A DNA stretch of 64,000 bases from an uncultured Prevotella sp. (GTDB lineage: Bacteria; Bacteroidota; Bacteroidia; Bacteroidales; Bacteroidaceae), in NCBI GenBank assembly GCA_900550035.1, contig URQS01000007.1, positions 1-64,000 of the forward strand, read 5' to 3'. Numbering within the stretch: the first letter of the stretch is position 1; every line of letters starts with the position of its first letter. Made by a program: the position numbers and the translations under genes. Shown here in pieces: positions 7,291-16,041 of the stretch. The notes beneath the pieces were generated by a model. It ran no database searches, had not been told where the DNA came from, and worked only from the letters and a program-made list of their open reading frames with translations.

Positions 7291-9600
7291 ATGGATGAAA
7301 GCATAACAATTTTAAATGGAAAGGAACCAATAAATAGTGGTATTCGTCATGGGATGGTTCTTAATCCTAATGTTGAGTCTGGTGACTTTTTTAATGCTTT
7401 TGTTGATAAGCAGAAGACCAAGGGTGTAACTGCTAATGGAGCCGTAAACCTTCGAGAGGAAACCATTGACATACTCATGCATTGCAATCCCCATAATGCA
7501 GTGAACTTGGATGAAACTACACATCTTGTTGTTGGTTATGTCCAAAGTGGAAAGACAATGTCCTTTCTTGGGCTGACAGCTTTGGCTCATGACAATGGGT
7601 ACCGTGTGGTTGTTTATCTGACAGGTACAAAACTGAACTTGTGTAAGCAAACAACAGGACGTCTTGAAAAGGATTTAATAAAAATTGCCACAAGGAACAA
7701 TAATGCTTACAAAGTTCATAAAGACCCAACTAAAGATGAGATTGAGGATATTGTAGGTCATATTAATTTATCGAATAAGCCAACCGTATTGATTCCTATT
7801 TTGAAACATTATGAGCATATCCAAAGATTGACAGATGTTTTCAATAGCAATGAATTCAAGAATGCGATGGCTAATGAGACTGTGCTGATTATAGATGATG
7901 AGGCTGATCAAGCTTCACTTAACAGTTATGCTCATTCGAATAGTAAAAAGGACGAAGATAACACTTCTGCTACCTATGACGCTATATTAAAGATGCGTGC
8001 AGTATTGCCCGGTAACACTTATATTCAATATACGGCTACACCACAGGCTAATATACTTATCAGTATGCAAGACTTACTTTCTCCCAAGAGCCATACGCTA
8101 TTGACTCCAGGTGAAGGATATATTGGCGGTAAACTTTACTTTGGAATGGGTGCAAATGGTGACTTGTTTCGTGGGGGACTTATAAAGACAATACCAGAAG
8201 ACCAAGTTTTTCATAACAAACGCAATAAACTTAAATCTGCTCCAGCTTCGCTGAAGGATGCCTTAATGCTACATATTTTGGCTGTAGCTATTGTGGTAAA
8301 ATGGATGGCGGTTGACGATATAAGCTATCTGTCAATGATGGTACACCCTGATGTCAGTAAGGCCAACAATAAGAAATTCAAAAAATGGATAGAATCCGAC
8401 TTGAAACAATGGCGCAAACTTATGTCTAAGCCTGATGGTCAAGAAGATAAAGTCGATTTGCTTGAAAAATTCAAGAATCTTCTTCCTATGGCTTTAGAAT
8501 TCTATGATGTAGATGAACGCCCTGACTTTGATGACTTGAAAGGATTTCTGCCTGACATTCTTAACGACAAGAAAGTCTATCTCATCAATTCTGACGACGA
8601 TGCTGACAAGGAAATTGAATGGGATAAGTATTGTATGCATATTCTTGTTGGTGCCGAAATGTTGAACCGTGGATTTACAGTTGAAAAACTTGCCACAACC
8701 TACATGCCACGATATACTGTTGGTCCAACTAATGCAGACACCATACAGCAGAGATGCCGTTTCTTTGGATACAAGACCAATTATATAAAGAGTTGCCGTG
8801 TATTCCTTCCACAAGCATCAATACAAAATTATGTTGATTATGTTGAGCATGAAGAGGAATTACGTAAAAAACTATCAGAGTGTGACTCGCTTGAAGCAGC
8901 AGAACATCAGATTCTCTTGTCTCCACGTCTTCGACCTACCAGAGCCAACGTGCTCCCAGTCTCTGTTGTGAAGACTAAGTTGAGGGGTAATTGTGCTATG
9001 CAGGCTTTTGAGAGCAAGGAGACAATTCTACATAATGACAAGGTGGTTTCTGATTTCTTGGAAAATCATACATTCAGAATTCCTTATGAGTACAATACAA
9101 GCGATCGTACGCATAGAGGATTGGAACTAGATATTGAAGAAGCGATAAAGTTCTTGAATGACTTCCAATTCAAGAACTATCCCGATGCTTCTCGTAAGAG
9201 TGCTACTATAAGATATCTCCGTTATCTTGCAGGTCTGTCAGAGAATCCCTTGACACATGTATACTTTATACAAATGGCTTGGAATTCAGAGCCTCGTGAA
9301 CGTAGTTTTGATTTTGAGAAAAAACGTTTTTCTGCAAATACACGTTTGTTTGCAGGTCCGTCTTCGGCTTCTGACTCAACAAATTATCCTGGTGATGATA
9401 AGATAGTTGAAGGTGACTCTATCACTATACAGCTCCATCATATCAAATTCAAGGGAATTGAGGCAGGTTTCCCTAAGACGGCTTATACTTTGGCTATTAA
9501 TTATCCTGAAGATATTGCGACAAACTACTGTTCTAATGAACAGAAAAATCAGGAAGACGATGGAATAACAGATGCATCAAACGAACTTTATGATGAATGA
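7291..9600 (+). CDS. Z1 domain P-loop ATPase
   Basis: This is a superfamily II-type ATPase of the Z1 family, known from restriction and defence operons. Motifs seen are the Walker A GYVQSGKT (82-89), a Walker B-like LIIDDEADQAS (199-209), motif III YTATPQAN (247-254), and C-terminal AEMLNRGFTV and QQRCRFFGYK segments matching helicase motifs V and VI. It probably translocates on or remodels DNA for the nuclease encoded next. Length of 769 residues fits the family. The gene is 11 bases after the GHKL gene and overlaps the following gene by a few bases, so the operon is tightly coupled. Confidence 0.9.
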   Translation: MDESITILNGKEPINSGIRHGMVLNPNVESGDFFNAFVDKQKTKGVTANGAVNLREETIDILMHCNPHNAVNLDETTHLVVGYVQSGKTMSFLGLTALAHDNGYRVVVYLTGTKLNLCKQTTGRLEKDLIKIATRNNNAYKVHKDPTKDEIEDIVGHINLSNKPTVLIPILKHYEHIQRLTDVFNSNEFKNAMANETVLIIDDEADQASLNSYAHSNSKKDEDNTSATYDAILKMRAVLPGNTYIQYTATPQANILISMQDLLSPKSHTLLTPGEGYIGGKLYFGMGANGDLFRGGLIKTIPEDQVFHNKRNKLKSAPASLKDALMLHILAVAIVVKWMAVDDISYLSMMVHPDVSKANNKKFKKWIESDLKQWRKLMSKPDGQEDKVDLLEKFKNLLPMALEFYDVDERPDFDDLKGFLPDILNDKKVYLINSDDDADKEIEWDKYCMHILVGAEMLNRGFTVEKLATTYMPRYTVGPTNADTIQQRCRFFGYKTNYIKSCRVFLPQASIQNYVDYVEHEEELRKKLSECDSLEAAEHQILLSPRLRPTRANVLPVSVVKTKLRGNCAMQAFESKETILHNDKVVSDFLENHTFRIPYEYNTSDRTHRGLELDIEEAIKFLNDFQFKNYPDASRKSATIRYLRYLAGLSENPLTHVYFIQMAWNSEPRERSFDFEKKRFSANTRLFAGPSSASDSTNYPGDDKIVEGDSITIQLHHIKFKGIEAGFPKTAYTLAINYPEDIATNYCSNEQKNQEDDGITDASNELYDE

Positions 9601-10591
9601 AAATATAATTAAAGAGCAGTTCCAAAAAATGGAATTGCATGCAATGGGTGAAGAGTCATATAAGGTAATTTCAATACCAGGCTTTCAGCATAAACTAGGA
9701 AAATCAGACGAAGGCTTTCCTAAATTTTTTATTTGTGTAAATGAATCTACATCACAAGTAAAAAATATTATCCGTGAACTACTTACTGTTGAATATAATC
9801 AGAAGTGCCGTGTTGAATCGGATGATGGTCTAATAGAAAATACTTATGCCATCATTACGCTGCGCTCACCAGAGTGGATATTGCAATCTTCATTTATTGA
9901 CATAGTTCTACTAATGTTAAATAAAATGCAGACTCTTCCATCAAGAAAAGAATTGGCAGTTGAAGTTGAGAACTTGATAACAATTTTTTCTGCTATGCAA
10001 AATCCTCCACTTAAGAAGATGCAAGGGCTTTGGGGGGAGTTGTTAGTGATTGAGCGCAGCAAATATCCAGAACAATTAGTAAATGCATGGCACAACTCGC
10101 CAAATGCAAAGTTTGACTTTACTCTTGGAAGAGATAAGATTGAGGTTAAGACAACCTCAAGCGAGAATCGTATTCATAAGTTCTCGCTCGACCAGTTGAA
10201 TCCGTCACCTAATTCCAGACTATTGGTAGCATCTATTACAGTTAGAGAGTCGGGACAAGGCAATGGAGGAAAATCTGTCCGTGAGCTTTTTGATAGCATT
10301 TATTCTAAGGTAACAGGCTGCAATGAGCGTTTGCATCTTTATGAAGTTATGGCAGAAACAATAGGTCGCGACATTTCAAAACTTGACACTGTGTTTTTTG
10401 ATTACATAGATGCAGTTGATTCGCTTCATTATTTCAGAGCTCAAGATATTCATCATATTGATAAGAAGCATGTCCCCCTTGGCGTAACAGAAGTTAAGTT
10501 TTCAAGCGACTTAACAGATGTACCCGTAGCATTCTCTCTTGAATGCGCTAAAGATTATAAGAACAGTCCACTTTTTAAAAGCATAATGTAA
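9590..10591 (+). CDS. PD-(D/E)XK nuclease family protein (DUF4420-like)
   Basis: This protein resembles the DUF4420 group of PD-(D/E)XK nucleases and is the probable DNA-cleaving arm of the operon. Two segments support this: LWGELLVIERSKYPEQLV, and FDFTLGRDKIEVKTTSS in which an Asp is followed by Glu-x-Lys. The open frame extends up to 9572, but the ATGs at 9590 or 9593 give a short overlap with the Z1 stop and are the likelier starts. Its stop is immediately followed by the ATG of the next gene. About 333 residues. Confidence 0.8.
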   Translation: MMNENIIKEQFQKMELHAMGEESYKVISIPGFQHKLGKSDEGFPKFFICVNESTSQVKNIIRELLTVEYNQKCRVESDDGLIENTYAIITLRSPEWILQSSFIDIVLLMLNKMQTLPSRKELAVEVENLITIFSAMQNPPLKKMQGLWGELLVIERSKYPEQLVNAWHNSPNAKFDFTLGRDKIEVKTTSSENRIHKFSLDQLNPSPNSRLLVASITVRESGQGNGGKSVRELFDSIYSKVTGCNERLHLYEVMAETIGRDISKLDTVFFDYIDAVDSLHYFRAQDIHHIDKKHVPLGVTEVKFSSDLTDVPVAFSLECAKDYKNSPLFKSIM

Positions 10592-11725
10592 ATGGCTCTA
10601 TCTAAGAAACGACATAAAGAACTGCTTGAACAGACTCTTCAAGCAAATGTAACCTTCAAATCTACAGGTGGTATTATGCCCTTTCGCATTGTCATTGATG
10701 GATTCTTCTATAATGTATACATTAAAAATCTTTCATCTGCACATTTTGAGACAAAAAACAAGGTGTCTGACGTTTGGCGTGCCCAACTTCCTTCAGATGA
10801 CCAATTTGTTGAAATGAAAGACTCGCCAATCCCATTTATATTCCTTGGGTATGATGAAGAGAATGATGTATACGCTACATGGAATCCGCATAAGGTTAAA
10901 CAACGTTTGAATGAAGCAAAGTATGTTTCATTCTATTCACGTTGGTCTGGACAGAAAGAGGCTCATGATGAAGACAAATTTGTGCGTCTTAAATTGAATA
11001 ATTATCAAGAGGTGCTTATATTTCCTCGTACAAAATTGAGTACATATCTGGTTAATATGGGAACTTATTTTTCAGATATGAGTGATTATGTTGCAATTGG
11101 ATCAAAGCGTAGAACTGAAGCAAACGAGGCTTACAGGGAACTTAACAACCAAAAGAATATTGACCTTTACGCTAAATTCTTAAAGGAAAATGATTATAAT
11201 GATATTACTTTTTATTGTAGATGCTTGAAAAGTCTTATCAATATGGGTAAGTTCTCTCAACATCGTAAAGATTTTCTTGCATGTGATACTATATATCAGT
11301 ATGATTCTGCTATTGAGCGTTTCATGCAGAACGACGATATTAAAGAACTTGATATTATTTTCGGAAGATGTATTAAAAAGATAATGTTTACGTATGTTGA
11401 CTTCTTGAAGTCGAAGTTTCAAAAAGTAGATGATGTTAATGACATTAATTGTGAAACTACAAATAATAACATTGATAAAGATACGCTTTATTATAAAAAT
11501 GGAAAGATAACAAAGGTGACAAATCAGGAACTCTTACATAAGATAGAGCCTTATTTGAATACAGAATATAAAGCGATAATGGTCGCAGTGAGTTTCCTTA
11601 AAGAGTACTATTCTCAGAAGTTTGAACTAAAGATGGAATTTAAAGACTGGATGAAATTAGCTACCCAAATAGATTGGGCTACTTGCTATGATGAGCCAGT
11701 TGTTACTCAGAAGGATGTTACTTAG
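10592..11725 (+). CDS. Unrecognised last protein of the methylase/MORC/Z1 operon
   Basis: This 377-residue protein has no motif I can name with confidence. The N-terminal 150 residues look like a compact alpha/beta domain with a distinctive FIFLGYDEENDVYATWNP segment followed by YVSFYSRWSG. The C-terminal part is helical, with a polar linker rich in Asn and Asp (about 282-295). It starts one base after the nuclease stop and ends before the operon terminator, so it belongs functionally with the restriction genes. It may be a DNA-sensing or second effector subunit; this is inference from position. No catalytic triad or P-loop is visible. Confidence 0.65.
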   Translation: MALSKKRHKELLEQTLQANVTFKSTGGIMPFRIVIDGFFYNVYIKNLSSAHFETKNKVSDVWRAQLPSDDQFVEMKDSPIPFIFLGYDEENDVYATWNPHKVKQRLNEAKYVSFYSRWSGQKEAHDEDKFVRLKLNNYQEVLIFPRTKLSTYLVNMGTYFSDMSDYVAIGSKRRTEANEAYRELNNQKNIDLYAKFLKENDYNDITFYCRCLKSLINMGKFSQHRKDFLACDTIYQYDSAIERFMQNDDIKELDIIFGRCIKKIMFTYVDFLKSKFQKVDDVNDINCETTNNNIDKDTLYYKNGKITKVTNQELLHKIEPYLNTEYKAIMVAVSFLKEYYSQKFELKMEFKDWMKLATQIDWATCYDEPVVTQKDVT

Positions 11726-11760
11726 TTATCTAAGTAAACAGTTGCATTGTATTTCTATTA

Positions 11761-11794
11761 AACAGCATTCCTTATATTTGGGATGCTGTTTTTG
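11761..11794 (+). terminator. Operon terminator
   Basis: AACAGCAT and ATGCTGTT arms close a hairpin and are followed by a T run. It lies 35 bases after the last restriction-operon gene. Confidence 0.8.
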
Positions 11795-11808
11795 TTTCAT
11801 TGGGTTTA

Positions 11809-11833
11809 CATAGGGGACACGAACGCCCCTATG
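11809..11833. promoter_or_regulatory. Inverted repeat at the -33 position (candidate operator)
   Basis: Perfect 8-bp arms CATAGGGG and CCCCTATG flank a 9-base spacer. The repeat covers the place where the -33 element of the TATCTTTG promoter at 11843-11850 should be, and no TTG is found there. A regulator site is the simplest reading. Confidence 0.55.
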
Positions 11834-11842
11834 AAATGTCGC

Positions 11843-11850
11843 TATCTTTG
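11843..11850 (+). promoter_or_regulatory. -7 element of the KilAC island promoter
   Basis: TATCTTTG is an exact -7 box. The expected start point falls at or just before a strong terminator hairpin (11851-11896). Confidence 0.65.
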
Positions 11851-11896
11851 CACCGTCAACCAGACAATACGAAGTCTGATTGGCGGTGCTTTTTTT
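11851..11896 (+). terminator. Leader terminator / attenuator
   Basis: CACCGTCAACCAGAC (11851-11865) pairs with GTCTGATTGGCGGTG (11874-11888), 14 of 15 pairs including one wobble, and is followed by seven T. The stem begins essentially at the transcription start. Most transcripts would be RNAs of about 45 bases, and reading into the antirepressor gene would require antitermination. Confidence 0.7.
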
Positions 11897-11926
11897 ATGT
11901 TTCATATCTAAAAAAATCTATGTAAG

Positions 11927-12688
11927 ATGAAGAATGAGATTCAAAAATTCGAGAGTGGTATGTTTGGCCAACTTCGTGGAATAAATATAGGTGGCGAGGC
12001 TTGGTTGATGGCTACAGATGTTGCTCGGCGGTTAGGTTACACCAATCCTCAGAAGGCGATACGCGACCATGTGGATGATGAAGACAAAACGCTGAACGAA
12101 TCGTTCACCATTAACGGAACAATTCCAGTTCTCATCAACGAGTCGGGTCTCTACTCGCTCATCCTCTCTTCTAAGTTGCCGAGGGCGCGAGAGTTTAAGC
12201 GTTGGGTTACTTCCGAGGTGCTGCCTCAAATCCGACGGACGGGTGGCTACATCCCTCTTGCTGCCGAGGACGACGAGAAGACAATTCTGGCTAAGGCGTT
12301 GAGGATTGCGAACCGCACACTGGAGCAGAAGGATGAGCTGCTGGAGGCGCAACGACCTAAGGTGGAGTTTGCCGATGCGGTGACCACGGGCGACGGCTGC
12401 ATACTGATGAGCGAGCTGGCTAAGTTGCTTACAAGGAATGGCTATCCTACTGGACGCACACGACTCTTCCGATGGATGCGCGAGAACGGCTACATCTTCA
12501 AACGGTCGACGGAACCTATACAGAAGTGGGTGGAGGAGGGAATCTTCGCAACTTCTGTCACGATGATTAAAACGCATCATGGATCGGAAGAGAGAGTGAC
12601 TACGAAGGTGACGGGCAAAGGTCAAGAGTACTTTCTTAGAATGTTGAGTGTTGAATGTGGAATGTTGAATGGTCGGCAAAGCCGATGA
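11927..12688 (+). CDS. Phage-type antirepressor, BRO-N plus KilAC domains
   Basis: Residues 1-110 form a BRO family N-terminal DNA-binding domain (MATDVARRLGYTNPQKAIRD and SKLPRAREFKRWV are diagnostic). Residues from about 135 form a KilAC domain (MSELAKLLTRNGYPTGRTRL then FRWMRENGYI). Such proteins counteract phage or island repressors. Here it is the first gene of an island with DUF3127, DUF3987 and DUF5675 genes and sits behind a leader terminator, so it may control island expression. The 253-residue length fits the family. Degenerate repeat words begin within its last codons. Confidence 0.88.
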   Translation: MKNEIQKFESGMFGQLRGINIGGEAWLMATDVARRLGYTNPQKAIRDHVDDEDKTLNESFTINGTIPVLINESGLYSLILSSKLPRAREFKRWVTSEVLPQIRRTGGYIPLAAEDDEKTILAKALRIANRTLEQKDELLEAQRPKVEFADAVTTGDGCILMSELAKLLTRNGYPTGRTRLFRWMRENGYIFKRSTEPIQKWVEEGIFATSVTMIKTHHGSEERVTTKVTGKGQEYFLRMLSVECGMLNGRQSR

Positions 12689-12796
12689 AGAATTATTCAA
12701 TTAAGAATGAAGAATGAATTTAACACTCAACATTCAACATTGCGGCTCTGCCGCAACCATTCAAAACTCAACATTCAAAACTCAAAATTTAAAATT
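12638..12796. repeat. AT-rich repeat block with compact GC hairpins
   Basis: Repeated words such as GAATGTTGA and its complement TCAACATTC form arms around two compact stem-loops: CGGC-AAA-GCCG near 12673 and GCGGC-TCT-GCCGC near 12741. The block spans the end of the antirepressor gene and the gap before the DUF3127 gene. It belongs to the same repeat style as 13539-13680 and 16030-16296. Confidence 0.65.
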
Positions 12797-13075
12797 ATGG
12801 AAACAAAAATCATGCGAGTAGTACAGCAGGGCGAGGCTTTTGCTGTACAGAGTCAGAAAACGGAGAGTGGCCAGACTATGAAGTGCAACATCATGCTTCA
12901 GGAGCTTGGCGGCAAGTACGAGAACCAGTATGTGGCAGCTATGCTCGGCAATACGGCAGGATGCCAGTTCTGTCCGGGCGACCTTGTGGCTGTGACGATG
13001 AGATTCTCTACGAGGGAGTATAATGGTGCTCACTACCAAGATATCCTTGTTACGGATATTGCGAAGATTAAGTAG
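12797..13075 (+). CDS. DUF3127-like OB-fold protein
   Basis: This 92-residue protein resembles DUF3127, a small OB-fold family thought to bind single-stranded DNA. Its pattern is a QGEAFAVQSQKTESGQTMK start, a central GGKYENQYVAAMLGN and a final YQDILVTDIAKIK. The frame is open further upstream, but that stretch is translated repeat sequence, so the ATG at 12797 (METKIMRV) is the likely start. It lies between the antirepressor and a DUF3987 primase/helicase-type gene, which suits a DNA-replication accessory role. Confidence 0.65.
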   Translation: METKIMRVVQQGEAFAVQSQKTESGQTMKCNIMLQELGGKYENQYVAAMLGNTAGCQFCPGDLVAVTMRFSTREYNGAHYQDILVTDIAKIK

Positions 13076-13082
13076 GAAGCCC

Positions 13083-13116
13083 CACCCCCTTGCCCCTCCC
13101 CCGTAGGGAGGGGAGC
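13083..13116. repeat. GC-rich palindrome, copy 2
   Basis: This is the second copy of the C-rich, GTA loop, G-rich palindrome seen at 301-335. It lies just after the DUF3127-like gene. Confidence 0.6.
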
Positions 13117-13172
13117 GGTATGAACAGACTACTTACAATTTTTAAACAATAACCAAAATAAACAATAACATT

Positions 13173-13538
13173 ATGACCAACAACCAATTAAACTCTTGCC
13201 AGCACGTGCAGCTTGGTGGTATCGCTTTCTACGACGAGAGCAAGTATTTCCTGTTTTCACCCGATGATTCGGTGCCCGATAAGGTGCAGCGTATGCGGAG
13301 GATGCACGGCGTGGCGCAACAGATGACCGACGGTACGTTCGACTTTGTGGCTCAGCCCAGAGTCAGGTCACAGTCGCAGCTTATCAGAAAGCTGGCGCAT
13401 GGGCGGGTAAGCCTCACTAAGGACAAGGCTATCCAGCTGACGCTGAAGGTGATGAGGGACGAGAATGTGAATGTTGCGGAGGTGATAATGAAGGAGAGTG
13501 AGGAGGCTGCAAGAGCGGTTATGAATTTTGAATGTTGA
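13173..13538 (+). CDS. Hypothetical island protein
   Basis: This 121-residue soluble, basic protein has no motif I recognise. The middle (QPRVRSQSQLIRKLAHGRVS) is rich in Arg and Gln and could contact nucleic acid. The C-terminus is helical and acidic. It is a conserved type of small protein found between an antirepressor and a DUF3987 gene in Bacteroidota islands. The ATG at 13173 follows an A-rich leader typical of this phylum. Repeat words start within its stop region. Confidence 0.6.
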   Translation: MTNNQLNSCQHVQLGGIAFYDESKYFLFSPDDSVPDKVQRMRRMHGVAQQMTDGTFDFVAQPRVRSQSQLIRKLAHGRVSLTKDKAIQLTLKVMRDENVNVAEVIMKESEEAARAVMNFEC

Positions 13539-13680
13539 GTTTTGAGTTTTGAATTGTGCGCTACGCGCATTAGGAATTGTTCAATTTTGAATTGAGAATT
13601 CCTAATTTAAAACTCAATAATTCAAAATCGGCTTTGCCGATAATTCAAAACTCAAAATTCAAAACTCAAAATTCAAAAAA
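13539..13680. repeat. AT-rich repeat block with two compact hairpins
   Basis: Words of the type GAGTTTTGA on the left and TCAAAACTC on the right form long inverted arms. They frame TGCGC-TAC-GCGCA (near 13556) and CGGC-TTT-GCCG (near 13629). It fills the gap between two island genes exactly. Confidence 0.7.
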
Positions 13681-16041
13681 ATGAGCGTACACATTATATT
13701 TTATCAGGACGGGGCAAAGCTAATGCGCCCCGTCAACGACGAGACCGAATACCGGCTCGTGCGCGACACGGAGCACAACCGACGTGCCGACAAACACCAC
13801 ATGGTGCAGATGAACTACTCCTGCCTGCCTAATGCAGACGGCACGCTGAAAGGCGCAACCCGAATAAGCAATTCTGTGGGCATGGACATCGACTTCGACC
13901 CTAAGGCTGCCGACTATGAGCAGAGGATGGCGAGCGTGCCCGAAATGGTGATGGGCAAGAAGGACGAACTGGGACTGCTGATGCTCGAACGCTCAGCCAA
14001 CAAGGGCTATCATATCGCCTTTCGACGCAAGCCGGAACTCTCGCAGGAAGAGAACCTGAAATGGGCGTCGCAGCTGCTCGGCGTGCAGTACGACAAGGGA
14101 GCAAAAGACATAACTCGTGTGTTCTTTACACCTCCATGCGAAAAGTTGCTATTCGTAGATAAGGAGCTGTTTGACAACAGCGAAATGGTGAATACAGAGG
14201 TAGTGCCTGTGAAGGAAAAGAATACAGAAGCTGAAAAAGTAAAGAATACAGATTCTGCAGAACAATCGGATTCTTCACTCTTCACTCTTCGTTCTTCACT
14301 TTCTTATCTCGGCATCCCCTACGCTGACATTATCCGCAAGTGGTGGCAGATGTACAACGACTCGCAGGAGCCTGTGCGCAGCAACCGCAACACGCTCACC
14401 TTTGAGCTTGCCGTCAACCTACGCCACATCTGCGGTTTCGACCGCCAGCTGCTGGACAGCATCATTCCGTGTTACGACGGATTTCCCGAGGCGGAGAAGC
14501 TTGCCTGTATCGACTCGGCGCTGAGCGAGAAACGCACGCAGATGCCAAAGCGGCTGAAGGACGTGCTGCTTGCCTTGCGACAGGAGCGCATAACAGGCGC
14601 AGACGGAGAGCTGGCTGAAACCGACGGTATAGACGAAGCGCTGGCGCAAGACGATCTGTTCTACTACAATGCGTTGCCACGAATGCCGCAGGGTGTGAAG
14701 GATTCTATCGACGCTGTCGGGCCTGCCTTGGCGTTGCCCGTACTGACTGCCATCTGTCCGGTCATCGGCATGCTGGCTACTGGCGTGAAGGTGGACGTAC
14801 ACGGCAAGATGAACTCCTTGAACCTCATTGCGTACATAGCCGGCGACTTCGCATCGGGCAAGGGCAGCATCGACCCCGTTGTGGAGGAGTGGACGCAGGA
14901 AGTGAGGGCTATGGACAAGATGTATCAGCAGCAGGAGGACGAATGGCGAGCCAGGAAGCGAGCAGCTAAGAACAAGAAGGAACAGCCCGAGGAGCCTAAG
15001 TTGCCCGTGCGCTGTCTGACGCTCAACAATACAGTTGCCAACCTTGCCGAGCGACTTGCCAACACAGGCGGACTGCACGCCTTCTCGTTCACGCCCGAGG
15101 CTGACACGGTGGCGCAGAAATGGCGGTCGGCTATGAGCGACTTCTCCGTGATGCTGCGACAGGCTTACGACGGCACAAGCTACGAGCGTGAGGCGCGAAG
15201 TGCCGACGCTGTGAACGTGCATATCGATAGGCTGCTGTGGAACGTGGTGATGTGCGGAACGCCCGATGCGCTGTATCGTGTGGTGACCAACTACACCGAC
15301 GGTTTTCAGAGCCGTATTGCCATAGCACGCACACCCGACAACACCTTTCAGCCGCTCACCGAAAATCTGCATGTGCTGACCGATCGTCAGCGTGAGCGCA
15401 TCCGTCAGATTGCCCATTTGCTGCCATTGATGCAGGGCGAGGTGGTGCTACCCAAATTGGAGGCAAAGGGCAGGCAATGGCTGGAGCAGGTGCGACTGGA
15501 GACGATGAAGAACGACGACAAGGTGAAGGCTCGCCAACGCTTCCGTATCTGTCCGACGACGATGCGCATGATGACCTGTCTGATGCTCTGCCGAGTGGCT
15601 GCACAGCTGATAGACCGCCACGGAATGGCTGGCGCTGAGACACGGCTGAAGCAGCAACCTGGGTTGTGGAAGGAGATGATTGTGAAGCAGCAGCAACCCT
15701 CGTTTCTCGCAGCCTTCGACGTGCTTGCCGACTATCAGATAGACAACGCCCTGCACTTCTTCCGCGACCGCATAGAGGCGGCATTCTCGTCGAAAGACTA
15801 TTGCGGACGTGCCACAGCGGAGCGCACCAAGCGAGGCAAGAACGACTCAATCTTCGAGCGTCTGGACACTACCTTCAGCTTTGAGCAAGCCTTGCAGCAC
15901 AGCATAGCCGTGAAGGGTTCGAATACGTCGCGCAACGCTGTTCAGCAAATGCTCAAGAACTGGCGCAAGCAAGGACTTGTCAGCTTTGAGCCTAACAACA
16001 GTTTCCGGAAGACGTATAGAATTTTGAATTTTGAGTTTTGA
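13681..16041 (+). CDS. VirE-N (BT4734-like) and DUF3987 primase/helicase-type protein
   Basis: The N-terminal domain (about 1-190) matches the BT4734/VirE-N family. It contains GMDIDFDP (67-74), an acidic pattern like that of archaeo-eukaryotic primases. From about residue 340 the DUF3987 domain follows, with a P-loop GDFASGKGS near residues 387-395, probably an ATPase/helicase core. The two domains are joined by a polar linker (about 180-205). The protein probably acts in replication or mobilisation of the island. Length of 786 residues is normal for the fusion. Base composition is richer in GC than the restriction operon, so the two probably have different origins. Confidence 0.85.
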   Translation: MSVHIIFYQDGAKLMRPVNDETEYRLVRDTEHNRRADKHHMVQMNYSCLPNADGTLKGATRISNSVGMDIDFDPKAADYEQRMASVPEMVMGKKDELGLLMLERSANKGYHIAFRRKPELSQEENLKWASQLLGVQYDKGAKDITRVFFTPPCEKLLFVDKELFDNSEMVNTEVVPVKEKNTEAEKVKNTDSAEQSDSSLFTLRSSLSYLGIPYADIIRKWWQMYNDSQEPVRSNRNTLTFELAVNLRHICGFDRQLLDSIIPCYDGFPEAEKLACIDSALSEKRTQMPKRLKDVLLALRQERITGADGELAETDGIDEALAQDDLFYYNALPRMPQGVKDSIDAVGPALALPVLTAICPVIGMLATGVKVDVHGKMNSLNLIAYIAGDFASGKGSIDPVVEEWTQEVRAMDKMYQQQEDEWRARKRAAKNKKEQPEEPKLPVRCLTLNNTVANLAERLANTGGLHAFSFTPEADTVAQKWRSAMSDFSVMLRQAYDGTSYEREARSADAVNVHIDRLLWNVVMCGTPDALYRVVTNYTDGFQSRIAIARTPDNTFQPLTENLHVLTDRQRERIRQIAHLLPLMQGEVVLPKLEAKGRQWLEQVRLETMKNDDKVKARQRFRICPTTMRMMTCLMLCRVAAQLIDRHGMAGAETRLKQQPGLWKEMIVKQQQPSFLAAFDVLADYQIDNALHFFRDRIEAAFSSKDYCGRATAERTKRGKNDSIFERLDTTFSFEQALQHSIAVKGSNTSRNAVQQMLKNWRKQGLVSFEPNNSFRKTYRILNFEF

